Assembly (NCBI GenBank): GCA_965227265.1
Contig: OZ245738.1
Location: 1,860,001-1,924,000, forward strand
Length of the DNA: 64,000 nt
Reading direction: 5' to 3'
Source: UBA2336 sp965227265
GTDB taxonomy: Bacteria > Bacteroidota > Bacteroidia > Cytophagales > Cyclobacteriaceae
Below, piece by piece: positions 53,278 through 60,624 of this stretch. How positions within the stretch are numbered: position 1 is the stretch's first letter; every line of letters begins with the position of its first letter. A program made the translations under genes and the position numbers. Below the pieces are notes generated by a model, which searched no databases, was not told the origin of the DNA, and saw only the letters and a list, made by a program, of their open reading frames with translations.

Positions 53278-53293
53278 AGCAAAAAGTTTACCA
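53278..53293 (-). promoter_or_regulatory. Sigma-54-like element before the 50872-53229 permease
   Basis: The minus strand reads TGGTAAACTTTTTGCT: -24 GG and -12 TTGC at exact spacing, with a T-rich spacer as often seen, but the CAC part of the -24 block is TAA. Transcription would start about 38 bases before the ATG. Confidence 0.35.
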
Positions 53294-53388
53294 TTGCCAT
53301 AAGTTACAATATGATCGTGTAATGATATTACCTAAAAAATAAATTGTGCGGTATCGAACAAATGCGACCGCTTATGATCATCCCCCAC

Positions 53389-54369
53389 TTATGCTACTGC
53401 GCTCAGCACATTATACTTATTGCGGTATTCAACGGGTGAAAGTCCCGTAATCTTTTTAAATGTAGTACGGAATGCTTTGATATCGTTATATCCGACTTTG
53501 TACATCACTTCATTTACGTTTTCGCGTGATGATTCCAGGCTCATTTTGGCGGCTTCAATTTTTACACGTTGAATATATTCCACAACAGTATTGGCCGTAG
53601 CCTTTTTGAATCTTCGTTCCAGGTTTCTTCTTCCCAACGCAAACATCGATGCTAGTTGATCGACTGTGATTTTCTCCTGATAGTTACTTTCAATGAACAT
53701 TTGTGCCTCTTTGATTGGCGTATCGCCATGTTCCTTAGTTCCGCTAAACATCATGAAGGCCGATTGGTTATCACGATCAATTTCCAACGCAAAAACTTTC
53801 GCACACAAAACTGCAGTTTCGCGGTTCACATATTTTTCGATGAGGTATAAGATCAGGTTGAGATATGAATATGCGCCACCGCTGGAATAGATACCGTCCT
53901 CATCGGTAACAATCTTTTCAGCGATCAGCGTTACTTGCGGAAACATTTTGCGGAACTGATTTTCAGCAAGCCAGTGTGTGGCCATCTTCTTTCCATTTCC
54001 CAGTCCGGTTGACGCCAGGATAAATGCTCCGATACAAAGACTTGCAACTTCCGCACCCTGCGCATATTGTTTTTGAATCCACGGAATAAGCGCTTTGTTT
54101 CGTTCAATTCCTTCTACTGGATCTCCATCAACAGCAGGAATGATGATAAGATCTGTTTTTTCAACATCATTGATCAATGCATTAGCATGTGCAGTAAACG
54201 CTCCACCACTTAATGTGATTTCGTTTGTCAATCCAACCAGTTGAATGTTAAACATCGGTTTCTCTCCTCTCGATTGAAAGAAATGATTTACCTGTGCAAG
54301 CAATTGCCGTGGCCCTTCAATGCTACCCAAAATTGCTCCTTGTGGAAGTAGAATGGAAACGTGTTTCAT
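53389..54369 (-). CDS. GlxA/AraC-type transcriptional regulator with DJ-1/PfpI-like domain
   Basis: A 326-residue regulator. The N-terminal 190 residues form a DJ-1/PfpI-like amidotransferase fold with Cys in Ala-Ser-Leu-Cys-Ile-Gly-Ala; the C-terminal 100 residues hold two AraC helix-turn-helix motifs, the second with Gly-Tyr-Asn-Asp-Ile-Lys-Ala-Phe-Arg-Thr-Thr-Phe-Lys. Relatives control catabolic or stress genes. It is divergent from the gene at 54525, which is a possible target. Confidence 0.92.
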   Translation of the reverse strand: MKHVSILLPQGAILGSIEGPRQLLAQVNHFFQSRGEKPMFNIQLVGLTNEITLSGGAFTAHANALINDVEKTDLIIIPAVDGDPVEGIERNKALIPWIQKQYAQGAEVASLCIGAFILASTGLGNGKKMATHWLAENQFRKMFPQVTLIAEKIVTDEDGIYSSGGAYSYLNLILYLIEKYVNRETAVLCAKVFALEIDRDNQSAFMMFSGTKEHGDTPIKEAQMFIESNYQEKITVDQLASMFALGRRNLERRFKKATANTVVEYIQRVKIEAAKMSLESSRENVNEVMYKVGYNDIKAFRTTFKKITGLSPVEYRNKYNVLSAVA

Positions 54370-54497
54370 AGGTTATTGTTTAATCGCGCAGCAAGCATAG
54401 TTACTGCCGGTTTGTATTCCAAAGCTACTCCAAGCCTTTGTCGCAATCAACCCGCTCGAATGCCGGATTTGCACCTTCGTGGAAAAACTGCACTGCC

Positions 54498-54505
54498 TAA
54501 GTTTG
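54498..54505 (+). promoter_or_regulatory. TAnnTTTG box before the 54525 gene
   Basis: TAAGTTTG is an exact -7 match 19 bases before the ATG. A TTC, rather than TTG, occurs 19 bases further upstream. Confidence 0.55.
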
Positions 54506-54524
54506 TGGTATAAATATTAAAATC

Positions 54525-54932
54525 ATGGAAAAATACACGTTAGACAAGGATCTATATATGATCTGCGTTCGGGCGGATTCCTTTCCGGAAGGCATACTGG
54601 AGGCCGTTCAGAAGTTGAAACAGACTGAGTCTTCAATTGCTAATCGTACCTTATATGGGATTTCACACGGAAGCGATAACGGTATTATGTATTGGGCTGC
54701 CGTTGAAGAAGCGTTTAAAGGAGAGGCTTATATATTCGGATTGGACCAATACACAATTAAGAAAGGTACGTATGCAACAGAAACGTTAAGAAACATTCGT
54801 GGAAATGAACAGCGGATCGGACAAACTTTTTATTCACTGCTTAGCCATCCCAAACTTGATGAGACGGGAGAATGTATTGAATGGTATAAAAATGACAATG
54901 AAGTTGAATGCATGGTACGCATACTGGAATAA
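54525..54932 (+). CDS. Hypothetical protein, possibly GyrI-like
   Basis: A 135-residue soluble protein. Tyr-Met-Ile-Cys-Val-Arg-Ala-Asp-Ser-Phe-Pro-Glu-Gly and the later Trp-Ala-Ala-Val-Glu-Glu and Gly-Thr-Tyr-Ala-Thr-Glu-Thr segments recall the small-molecule-binding GyrI-like fold, but the match is loose. It is divergent from the GlxA-type regulator, with its own TAnnTTTG promoter. Function unknown. Confidence 0.5.
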   Translation: MEKYTLDKDLYMICVRADSFPEGILEAVQKLKQTESSIANRTLYGISHGSDNGIMYWAAVEEAFKGEAYIFGLDQYTIKKGTYATETLRNIRGNEQRIGQTFYSLLSHPKLDETGECIEWYKNDNEVECMVRILE

Positions 54933-54991
54933 GGTCGCGTTAACCCCACACATTGGCGCATTCACACCCGTTCAAAACCAATGTCAGACAG

Positions 54992-54999
54992 TAAATTTG
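54992..54999 (+). promoter_or_regulatory. TAnnTTTG box before the SRPBCC fusion gene
   Basis: TAAATTTG is an exact -7 match 24 bases before the ATG at 55024. It may drive the run 55024-57412. Confidence 0.55.
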
Positions 55000-55023
55000 T
55001 AATACCAAAAGCGCAGAACTGAT

Positions 55024-56034
55024 ATGAAATTTAACACTATAAAAAAGAGCATATTAATTAATGCCACGAAACAAAAAGTCTGGCATGTGCTGCTCAACGA
55101 TACATTTTCAAGAATCTGGTATCAGGAGTTCAGTCCGGGTGCCTATGCGCAAACGGATTGGAACATTAATAGTAAAGTGATCTTTACTGATCCCACAGGA
55201 AATGGTCTTATCGGCAGAATAATTGAAAACAGAAAGTTTGAAGCACTGACTATTGAATTTACCGGACAACTGGTGGATGGCATTGAAGACTACACCAGTC
55301 AAACCGCCAAAGAGTTGAAAGGCAAACGAGAAAGTTACCGGATCACCGAGCAGAACGGCCCCATACTGCTTTCTATTTCAGCTGATATGCAGGAAGCTTA
55401 CTACGAGCAAATGGAGCCCGCATGGGAAAGAGCGCTTCAACAAATAAAAAATTTATCTGAAACTAAGTCGCCTACTATAAAACCCAAACGCAAAATGAAT
55501 ATTCTGTTTACTATCCTGATTGTACTCGCGGTTATCATCGCTATACCATTGATCATTGCCTTATTTGTTAAAAAGGAATATCGCATTGAAGAGAAAATTT
55601 CTGTTAACAAATCAACGTCTGAAGTTTTCGATTATGTGAAGTTTGTTAAAAATCAGGAACACTACAGCAAATGGGTAATGACTGATCCAACCATGAAGAA
55701 GACCTTAACCGGAACGGATGGAATGGTCGGATTTATCTACGCCTGGGAAAGTGAAGATAAAGGTGTTGGTCAGGGTGCGCAGGAAATCACTGCAATAATT
55801 GAAAATAAAAAATTGAATACAGAGATCAGATTTATCAAACCGTTTGAAGGAACAAGTCAAGTGACTATGCTAACCGATTCAACTGGAGTTAACGAAACCG
55901 GAGTTACTTGGATCATGGAGGGCAAAAGCAAGTACCCGATGAATTTTATGAACTTGTTTATGAGCGGAGTACTCCATAAGGATATGCAGATCAGCTTACA
56001 AAATCTGAAGAACAACCTCGAAAAGAACAATTAA
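55024..56034 (+). CDS. Fusion of two SRPBCC domains joined by a membrane helix
   Basis: A 336-residue protein. Residues 1-145 are an AHSA1-like SRPBCC domain (Ile-Lys-Lys-Ser-Ile-Leu-Ile-Asn-Ala-Thr-x-x-Lys-Val-Trp). From Met158 a strongly hydrophobic helix to about 182 is followed by a second SRPBCC domain of the polyketide-cyclase type (Glu-Lys-Ile-Ser-Val-Asn-Lys-Ser-Thr-Ser-Glu-Val-Phe-Asp-Tyr). The second half, beginning Met-Asn-Ile-Leu, looks like a complete membrane-anchored SRPBCC protein, so the gene seems to be an in-frame fusion. The DUF1801 gene follows by one base. Confidence 0.8.
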   Translation: MKFNTIKKSILINATKQKVWHVLLNDTFSRIWYQEFSPGAYAQTDWNINSKVIFTDPTGNGLIGRIIENRKFEALTIEFTGQLVDGIEDYTSQTAKELKGKRESYRITEQNGPILLSISADMQEAYYEQMEPAWERALQQIKNLSETKSPTIKPKRKMNILFTILIVLAVIIAIPLIIALFVKKEYRIEEKISVNKSTSEVFDYVKFVKNQEHYSKWVMTDPTMKKTLTGTDGMVGFIYAWESEDKGVGQGAQEITAIIENKKLNTEIRFIKPFEGTSQVTMLTDSTGVNETGVTWIMEGKSKYPMNFMNLFMSGVLHKDMQISLQNLKNNLEKNN

Positions 56035-56035
56035 T

Positions 56036-56455
56036 ATGAGAATGCAGAATTTCAAATCGGTTGAAGAATATCTGAAAGTACAACCAGCCGATGTAAGGGC
56101 CGCGCTTGAAAAGCTTCGGGCGCAAATCAAAGCAGCTGCACCAAACGCTGAAGAAAGTATAAGTTATGGTATGCCGGCCTATAAATACAAAGGCGCACTG
56201 GTTTATTTCGGAGCCTTCAAAGATCACTGTAGTTTTTTTCCGGGAAGCTCTTCTATTCTTGCAAACAAAGAAGGTTTGAAAGGTTATAAAGTCGCGAAAG
56301 GGACAATTCAATTTACACCTGAAAAACCATTGCCCGTTGCGCTAATCAAAAGTATCGTGAAAGAACGTGTGCTTGAAAATGAAACGCGCGAAGCATTAAA
56401 AGAGACAGACAAGTCAGTTAAAAAAACCACCAAAAAGAGAACTCTTAAAAGATAG
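56036..56455 (+). CDS. DUF1801 (YdhG-like) family protein
   Basis: A 139-residue protein with the family core Glu-Glu-Ser-Ile-Ser-Tyr-Gly-Met-Pro-Ala-Tyr-Lys-Tyr-Lys-Gly and Phe-Phe-Pro-Gly. A lysine-rich tail follows. Some relatives are described as iron-handling proteins with a frataxin-like fold; that role is not shown here. It is tightly linked to the SRPBCC fusion gene. Confidence 0.85.
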   Translation: MRMQNFKSVEEYLKVQPADVRAALEKLRAQIKAAAPNAEESISYGMPAYKYKGALVYFGAFKDHCSFFPGSSSILANKEGLKGYKVAKGTIQFTPEKPLPVALIKSIVKERVLENETREALKETDKSVKKTTKKRTLKR

Positions 56456-56501
56456 TAACAAAAACTCACCCTACTAACTACTTAATACTTACTACTAATA
56501 T

Positions 56502-56966
56502 ATGAGCATCAAACAAAAAATTTCAACCTGTCTCTGGTTCGACCAGCACGCAGAAGAAGCTGTAACGTATTATACTTCAGTTTTTAAAAATTCCAAGATC
56601 ACCAGCATCATGCCCGGTCCTGATGGAAAAGCTATTGCCGTTAACTTTGTGTTAGATGGAGTTCAATTTCAGGCCCTGAATGGCAATCCAAGATTGAATT
56701 TCACAGAATCCACATCTCTATCGGTGCAATGTGAAACTCAAGCCGAGGTTGACGAACTGTGGAACAAACTTACGGCCAATGGCGGTGAAGAATCCATGTG
56801 TGGCTGGCTCAAAGATAAGTATGGCTTTTCGTGGCAGATTGTTCCGACCGTGATATACGAATTGTTTACCGACAAAAATCGTGAAAAGGCAAATCGTGCC
56901 ATCCAGGCAATGATGCAAATGCGCAAGCTTGACATCGCTAAACTTAAAGCAGCCTTTCACGGGTAA
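56502..56966 (+). CDS. VOC family protein (PhnB/glyoxalase-like)
   Basis: A 154-residue protein with two beta-alpha-beta-beta-beta modules of the vicinal-oxygen-chelate superfamily. Ser-Thr-Cys-Leu-Trp-Phe-Asp-x-x-Ala-Glu-Glu-Ala and Lys-Asp-Lys-Tyr-Gly-Phe-Ser-Trp-Gln-Ile-Val-Pro are typical of the PhnB-like branch, which often lacks a full metal site. The reaction is unknown. Second of the VOC-SRPBCC cluster. Confidence 0.87.
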   Translation: MSIKQKISTCLWFDQHAEEAVTYYTSVFKNSKITSIMPGPDGKAIAVNFVLDGVQFQALNGNPRLNFTESTSLSVQCETQAEVDELWNKLTANGGEESMCGWLKDKYGFSWQIVPTVIYELFTDKNREKANRAIQAMMQMRKLDIAKLKAAFHG

Positions 56967-56995
56967 GGAAAGACTTAACGCTAAACATGGAAATT

Positions 56996-57412
56996 ATGGC
57001 AACAAAAATATTTATTAATCTTCCGGTAAAAGATCTTAATAAATCCATCAATTTCTTTACGCAACTGGGATTCAGCTTCAATCCGCAATTCACGGATGAA
57101 CACGGTACGTGTATGATCATTGGAGAAAATATTTTCGCGATGCTATTGGTGGAAGAACGTTTCAAGGATTTCACCAAGAAGCCCGTTTCAGATGCAAAGA
57201 AAAGTACTGAAGTGTTATTAGCGCTAGATGCTGAAAGCCGCGAAGCGGTGGATACGATGATAAAGAATGCTGTTAAAGCCGGTGGCTCAACCTATGTTGA
57301 TCCGCAAGATCATGGTTGGATGTATGGGCACAGCTTTGCCGATCTGGACGGCCACCAATGGGAAATTCTGTACCTGGACGAAAGTGCAGCTCCGCAAAAT
57401 TCAAATTCTTAA
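56996..57412 (+). CDS. VOC family protein (glyoxalase/bleomycin-resistance type)
   Basis: A 138-residue VOC protein. The start Met-Ala-Thr-Lys-Ile-Phe-Ile-Asn-Leu-Pro-Val-Lys-Asp at 56996 matches the family better than an ATG nine bases upstream. Later Asp-x-Asp-Gly-His-Gln-Trp-Glu-Ile-Leu-Tyr closes the second module. Different in type from the VOC gene 30 bases upstream. Possible roles are detoxification of reactive carbonyls or binding of an antibiotic; neither is shown. Confidence 0.87.
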   Translation: MATKIFINLPVKDLNKSINFFTQLGFSFNPQFTDEHGTCMIIGENIFAMLLVEERFKDFTKKPVSDAKKSTEVLLALDAESREAVDTMIKNAVKAGGSTYVDPQDHGWMYGHSFADLDGHQWEILYLDESAAPQNSNS

Positions 57413-57421
57413 ATAATTTGT

Positions 57422-57449
57422 GTAGAGACGCAAGATTTTGCGTCTCCAC
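57422..57449. repeat. Dispersed inverted repeat, copy 1
   Basis: GTAGAGACGCAA at the left and TTGCGTCTCCAC at the right form a 12-base stem with one mismatch and a four-base loop. The same element occurs at 58843-58870. Such GTAGAGACGC hairpins are dispersed many times in some Bacteroidetes and cyanobacterial genomes. It follows the VOC gene stop. Confidence 0.8.
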
Positions 57450-57484
57450 GAAAAATCATAAAAAATGTCTTCATAAAATTACGA

Positions 57485-57524
57485 AACCTAAAGGTTTCCT
57501 ATATATTTGTGCAACCAAAAGGTT
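57485..57524. promoter_or_regulatory. Two dyad operators around the second ArsR-type promoter
   Basis: AACCTAAAGGTT at 57485-57496 (extending to AAACC-GGTTT arms) and AACCAAAAGGTT at 57513-57524 share the pattern AACC-N4-GGTT. Their centres are 28 bases apart and flank the TATATTTG box. This is the same arrangement as at 45696-45737 but with a different half-site. Confidence 0.65.
57502..57509 (+). promoter_or_regulatory. TAnnTTTG box of the second ArsR-type/AHSA1 operon
   Basis: TATATTTG, identical to the box before the paralogous pair at 45742, 22 bases before the ATG at 57531. The -33 position has TTA, one base off TTG, at a spacing of 20. Confidence 0.7.
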
Positions 57525-57530
57525 ACATGT

Positions 57531-57887
57531 ATGAGACGGGACGTTTTTCAGGGCATTGCAGATCCTACGCGCAGGGAGATTTTAAACATGATTGCCCACA
57601 AGGCGCTCAATGTAAATTCGGTTGCCGAGAATTTTGATGTGAGTCGCACCGCAATCTACAAGCACTTGAAAATACTTTCGGAGTGCGGATTAGTTGTCAT
57701 GCAGCAACAAGGACGTGAACGGTACTGCGAGGCCAAACTCGAAAAATTGAATGAAGTTTCAGACTGGGTAGAACAGTATAAGAAGATCTGGATGCAGCGT
57801 TTTGATTCGCTTGATGCATACTTGAAAAAGATCCAGGAACAAAAAAAGAACACTACTAAATTAAAAAAGCATGGCCGAAAAAAATGA
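57531..57887 (+). CDS. ArsR-type winged-helix regulator of AHSA1 genes
   Basis: A 118-residue regulator that is a close paralogue of the one at 45742. It starts at ATG 57531 (Met-Arg-Arg-Asp-Val-Phe-Gln), matching the paralogue; the longer frame from 57507 begins inside the promoter box and is rejected. The recognition helix reads Ser-Arg-Thr-Ala-Ile-Tyr-Lys-His-Leu-Lys-Ile-Leu, differing at three exposed positions. The tail is lysine-rich. The AHSA1 gene overlaps its end by 17 bases. Confidence 0.87.
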   Translation: MRRDVFQGIADPTRREILNMIAHKALNVNSVAENFDVSRTAIYKHLKILSECGLVVMQQQGRERYCEAKLEKLNEVSDWVEQYKKIWMQRFDSLDAYLKKIQEQKKNTTKLKKHGRKK

Positions 57888-58371
57888 GCTCGTCATCGTT
57901 CGGGAATTTAACGCTCCTCGCGAACTTGTATTCGATGCGTTTACACAAGCTGAACACCTTTCAGAGTGGTGGGGTCCTAAAGGATCGAAGATTACTATTT
58001 TAAAAGCAGATATTCAGACAGGAGGAACATTTCATTATGAATTGACCTCTCCTGACAACACATCGATGTGCGGAAAATTTGTTTACCAGGAGATTGTAAG
58101 ACCTGAGAAAATTGTATTCATCTCTTCTTTTGCTGACAAAGCAGGGAATGTTATTCCTACACCCTTCCCCATTAAGTTTCCAAATGAAATCCTGAACACG
58201 TGGTTGTTAAGCGAGCATAATGGAAAAACTAAAATCACCTTACGCGGAGAACCTATTAACGCAACAGAAGAAGAACGTGAAGGCTTCCGGAATTTATTCT
58301 CTTCTATGAAACAAGGATTCGGAGGAACATTTGATCAATTAGAGGAACATTTAAAAAATATTCAGGCATGA
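57871..58371 (+). CDS. SRPBCC/AHSA1 family protein
   Basis: A 166-residue AHSA1-like protein with Arg-Glu-Phe-Asn-Ala-Pro-Arg-Glu-Leu-Val-Phe-Asp-Ala, Ser-Glu-Trp-Trp-Gly-Pro-Lys and a C-terminal Phe-Asp-Gln-Leu-Glu-Glu-His-Leu helix. It starts within the regulator gene and ends with a four-base overlap to the next AHSA1 gene, so three genes are coupled. Confidence 0.88.
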   Translation: MAEKNELVIVREFNAPRELVFDAFTQAEHLSEWWGPKGSKITILKADIQTGGTFHYELTSPDNTSMCGKFVYQEIVRPEKIVFISSFADKAGNVIPTPFPIKFPNEILNTWLLSEHNGKTKITLRGEPINATEEEREGFRNLFSSMKQGFGGTFDQLEEHLKNIQA

Positions 58372-58826
58372 GTTCAGCTATTGTAGATATCGAAAGAAGC
58401 ACGATCATCAGTTCACGTGTACTTGATGCTCCTGCTGCCGTTGTTTTTAAAGCATTCTCCGATCCGGAAAATCTAAAACATTGGTGGGGACCGGCTGGAT
58501 TTACTAATACCATTGAACAGTTTGAATTCAAACCAGGCGGAAACTGGAAGTTTGTGATGCACAGCGAGGCTGGAACCGATTATCACAACCATTGCGAGTT
58601 CACAGAAATAGTTGAAAACGAAAAAGTCGAATTCATTCACTATTTGCCAGTACATCACTTTACCATGACATTAGGGTTTGAAGCGTTAGGCAACCAGACA
58701 AAATTCAGCTTCACAATGGTTTTTCAGGATCGGGAAGAAGTTGAAAAGATAAATCAATTTATTACCCAGGCTAACGAACAGAACTTTGACAGGCTGGAAG
58801 ACTTTATTTATAAAAATTTAAAATAA
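58368..58826 (+). CDS. SRPBCC/AHSA1 family protein
   Basis: A 152-residue AHSA1-like protein, paralogue of both neighbours. Arg-Val-Leu-Asp-Ala-Pro-Ala-Ala-Val-Val-Phe-Lys-Ala and His-Trp-Trp-Gly-Pro-Ala-Gly-Phe are the family motifs. It is coupled by ATGA to the preceding gene. The following intergenic gap contains the second GTAGAGACGC hairpin. Confidence 0.87.
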   Translation: MSSAIVDIERSTIISSRVLDAPAAVVFKAFSDPENLKHWWGPAGFTNTIEQFEFKPGGNWKFVMHSEAGTDYHNHCEFTEIVENEKVEFIHYLPVHHFTMTLGFEALGNQTKFSFTMVFQDREEVEKINQFITQANEQNFDRLEDFIYKNLK

Positions 58827-58842
58827 TTAATAATAATGAAAC

Positions 58843-58870
58843 GTAGAGACGCAGAATTTTGCGTCTCTAC
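58843..58870. repeat. Dispersed inverted repeat, copy 2
   Basis: GTAGAGACGCA and TGCGTCTCTAC form a perfect 11-base stem with a six-base centre. It is the partner of the element at 57422-57449 and sits between two AHSA1 genes, 16 bases before the next ATG. Confidence 0.8.
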
Positions 58871-58885
58871 ACAAAATAAGAAAAC

Positions 58886-59347
58886 ATGAATTCAACATCC
58901 GACAGAGAGCTACTATTAACCCGCGAATTTCAAGCACCGCGTGAGCTGGTTTGGGAAGCGTGGACAAATCCTAAACATCTTGTGCATTGGTGGGGTCCGC
59001 CCGAAACCACGTACACCATTCATGAAATGAACGTAAAAGCCGGAGGTCTTTGGAGGTTTATCATGCACGTTCCAGGCGGACACGATTTTCCCAACCGTAT
59101 CTTATACAAAGAAGTTATCAAGCCGGAATTTTTATCGTATGAACACGGTTCCGACATGGAAAATGATCCTTATAGATTTTACGTGACCGTAAAGTTTGAG
59201 AAAAAAGGGAACGCCACTGAGGTAAATACAAGAATGACTTTCGCTACCGCGGAACAATTGAAAGAAGTAATTGTAAAATTCGGAGCGCTTGAAGTTAATC
59301 GCCTAAGCATGCTCAAACTGGATGAGTATCTTAAAACAATGCAATAA
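58886..59347 (+). CDS. SRPBCC/AHSA1 family protein
   Basis: A 153-residue AHSA1-like protein with Arg-Glu-Phe-Gln-Ala-Pro-Arg-Glu-Leu-Val-Trp-Glu-Ala-Trp-Thr and Val-His-Trp-Trp-Gly-Pro-Pro. It is the third AHSA1 gene after the second ArsR-type regulator. A hairpin repeat separates it from its neighbour, so it may not be fully co-expressed. Confidence 0.88.
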   Translation: MNSTSDRELLLTREFQAPRELVWEAWTNPKHLVHWWGPPETTYTIHEMNVKAGGLWRFIMHVPGGHDFPNRILYKEVIKPEFLSYEHGSDMENDPYRFYVTVKFEKKGNATEVNTRMTFATAEQLKEVIVKFGALEVNRLSMLKLDEYLKTMQ

Positions 59348-59373
59348 TTTTATTCCTTAATCTATCTAAACCT

Positions 59374-59739
59374 ATGAAACCAAAAACAATCAACATTCTG
59401 TATTGGGTCTTTACCGTGCTGTTTGCACTTGCCATTCTTTCAACCTGCATTCCAAATGAAGAAGGTTATAAATTTATTACCGGCATCTTAGGCTATCCTG
59501 GTTATTTCGTGAGTTACATCGCAGTATTAAAAGTGCTGGGGGTGATCGGAATCTTGATTCCGGGTTTCCCACGCGTTAAGGAATGGGCCTATGCGGGAAT
59601 ATTTCTTGATTTGATCAGTGCTACGTATTCCTTCTATGCGATCGGGATGCTGAATGTTGATTCGCTGTTTATGCTGGTCTTCTTCGGATTAGGAATAGCC
59701 TCGTACGTTTTCTATCATAAGAAGTTAAAAACAGCGTAA
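59374..59739 (+). CDS. DoxX-like membrane protein
   Basis: A 121-residue protein with four membrane helices and the DoxX-like pattern Leu-Gly-Tyr-Pro-Gly-Tyr-Phe followed by Lys-Val-Leu-Gly-Val-Ile-Gly-Ile-Leu-Ile-Pro-Gly. DoxX-like genes commonly follow AHSA1/ArsR-type genes. It ends the plus-strand cluster. Confidence 0.8.
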   Translation: MKPKTINILYWVFTVLFALAILSTCIPNEEGYKFITGILGYPGYFVSYIAVLKVLGVIGILIPGFPRVKEWAYAGIFLDLISATYSFYAIGMLNVDSLFMLVFFGLGIASYVFYHKKLKTA

Positions 59740-59792
59740 GATCTTCGTCACGCAGGAAGGGTTAGAACAACTCTTCTGTCTGATTGAGTTAC

Positions 59793-59830
59793 CATTCGGA
59801 GAGTCAGTCGTTGATTATACTCTCCGAATG
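59793..59830. repeat. Perfect 12-base inverted repeat
   Basis: CATTCGGAGAGT at 59793-59804 and ACTCTCCGAATG at 59819-59830 pair perfectly across 14 bases. No T run follows, so it is not a standard terminator, although it lies 54 bases after the DoxX-like stop. It may be a Rho-related hairpin or an element remnant. Confidence 0.55.
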
Positions 59831-59905
59831 TAGTTGAAAGATAAAATGTCGTGAACAGCCTGCTTCAATGTCGTAATTGGACAGCCTTTGTCACCGGAAT
59901 GACCG

Positions 59906-59913
59906 TAAGTTTG
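59906..59913 (+). promoter_or_regulatory. TAnnTTTG box before the 59931 gene
   Basis: TAAGTTTG, an exact -7 match, ends 17 bases before the ATG at 59931. A TTTG occurs 15 bases upstream, slightly closer than usual. Confidence 0.5.
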
Positions 59914-59930
59914 ATCTGTAATACGTTATT

Positions 59931-60197
59931 ATGGGAATTATTGAAGTTTTTAAAACCAATGTTGAAACCGGAGCACAAGCTGAACATCTTGTAAACCTGA
60001 TTCACGAAAATTTCCCCGTCTACTCGGTCAATTTTGACCTGGAAGATTGCGACCGGATACTTCGCATAAAATCTCCTGACTCAATTCATGAAAGCTCATT
60101 GATCGCCCTTCTTCACGCAAGCGGATTTGATGCAGCCATTCTTACGGATGAAATTCCGCCTTACATTGGCAATACGGTCACGATGACTGCTCGTTAA
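59931..60197 (+). CDS. Hypothetical 88-residue protein, ferredoxin-like/HMA-like fold
   Basis: A small soluble protein with a beta-alpha-beta-beta-alpha-beta pattern as in heavy-metal-associated (HMA) domains, but without the CxxC metal motif; one Cys lies in Leu-Glu-Asp-Cys-Asp-Arg. Relatives in Bacteroidetes are unnamed. Its 3' end overlaps the end of arsC by 20 bases on the opposite strand. Confidence 0.6.
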   Translation: MGIIEVFKTNVETGAQAEHLVNLIHENFPVYSVNFDLEDCDRILRIKSPDSIHESSLIALLHASGFDAAILTDEIPPYIGNTVTMTAR

Positions 60198-60606
60198 CAT
60201 TCAGTTCAATAAAGTTTTTACAAAACTCTTTAATCTGATTTCTAACACGTCTGAATTCAGAATAAATTTCTTCCTGTGATCCTGTTGCCTTAGCCGGATC
60301 TGGAAAATTATGATGCCATTTCTTCGCAGTTGATGTAAATATTGGGCAGCGCTCATAGGCATTATCGCATACAGTAATCAAATAGTCAAAATCAATTGCA
60401 GAATATTCATCAACAGTATTGGATGTATGCCTGGAAATATCAACACCATCCTCTTTCATAATATTGATCGCTTTTGGATTCACGCCATGTGTTTCAATAC
60501 CAGCACTGTAAACCTCTGCCCTGCTTCCGGCAAAGTGCTTCAGATAGCCTTCAGCCATTTGGCTACGGCAGCTGTTACCTGTGCAGAGAACAAGAATTCT
60601 TTTCAT
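60178..60606 (-). CDS. arsC: Arsenate reductase, thioredoxin-linked (low-MW phosphatase fold)
   Basis: A 142-residue enzyme with the P-loop Cys8-Thr-Gly-Asn-Ser-Cys-Arg14 and the redox cysteines Cys80 and Cys87, the arrangement of the three catalytic cysteines of thioredoxin-coupled ArsC. It reduces arsenate to arsenite. It is the third gene of arsR-arsM-arsC, 18 bases after arsM. Low-molecular-weight tyrosine phosphatases share the P-loop but lack the two later cysteines. Confidence 0.92.
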   Translation of the reverse strand: MKRILVLCTGNSCRSQMAEGYLKHFAGSRAEVYSAGIETHGVNPKAINIMKEDGVDISRHTSNTVDEYSAIDFDYLITVCDNAYERCPIFTSTAKKWHHNFPDPAKATGSQEEIYSEFRRVRNQIKEFCKNFIELNVNEQSS

Positions 60607-60624
60607 TGTATTCTACCGTTGGTT

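Noticed and set aside
57507..57530. Upstream start for the second ArsR-type regulator
   Set aside because: It would begin inside the TATATTTG promoter box; the paralogue aligns with the start at 57531.
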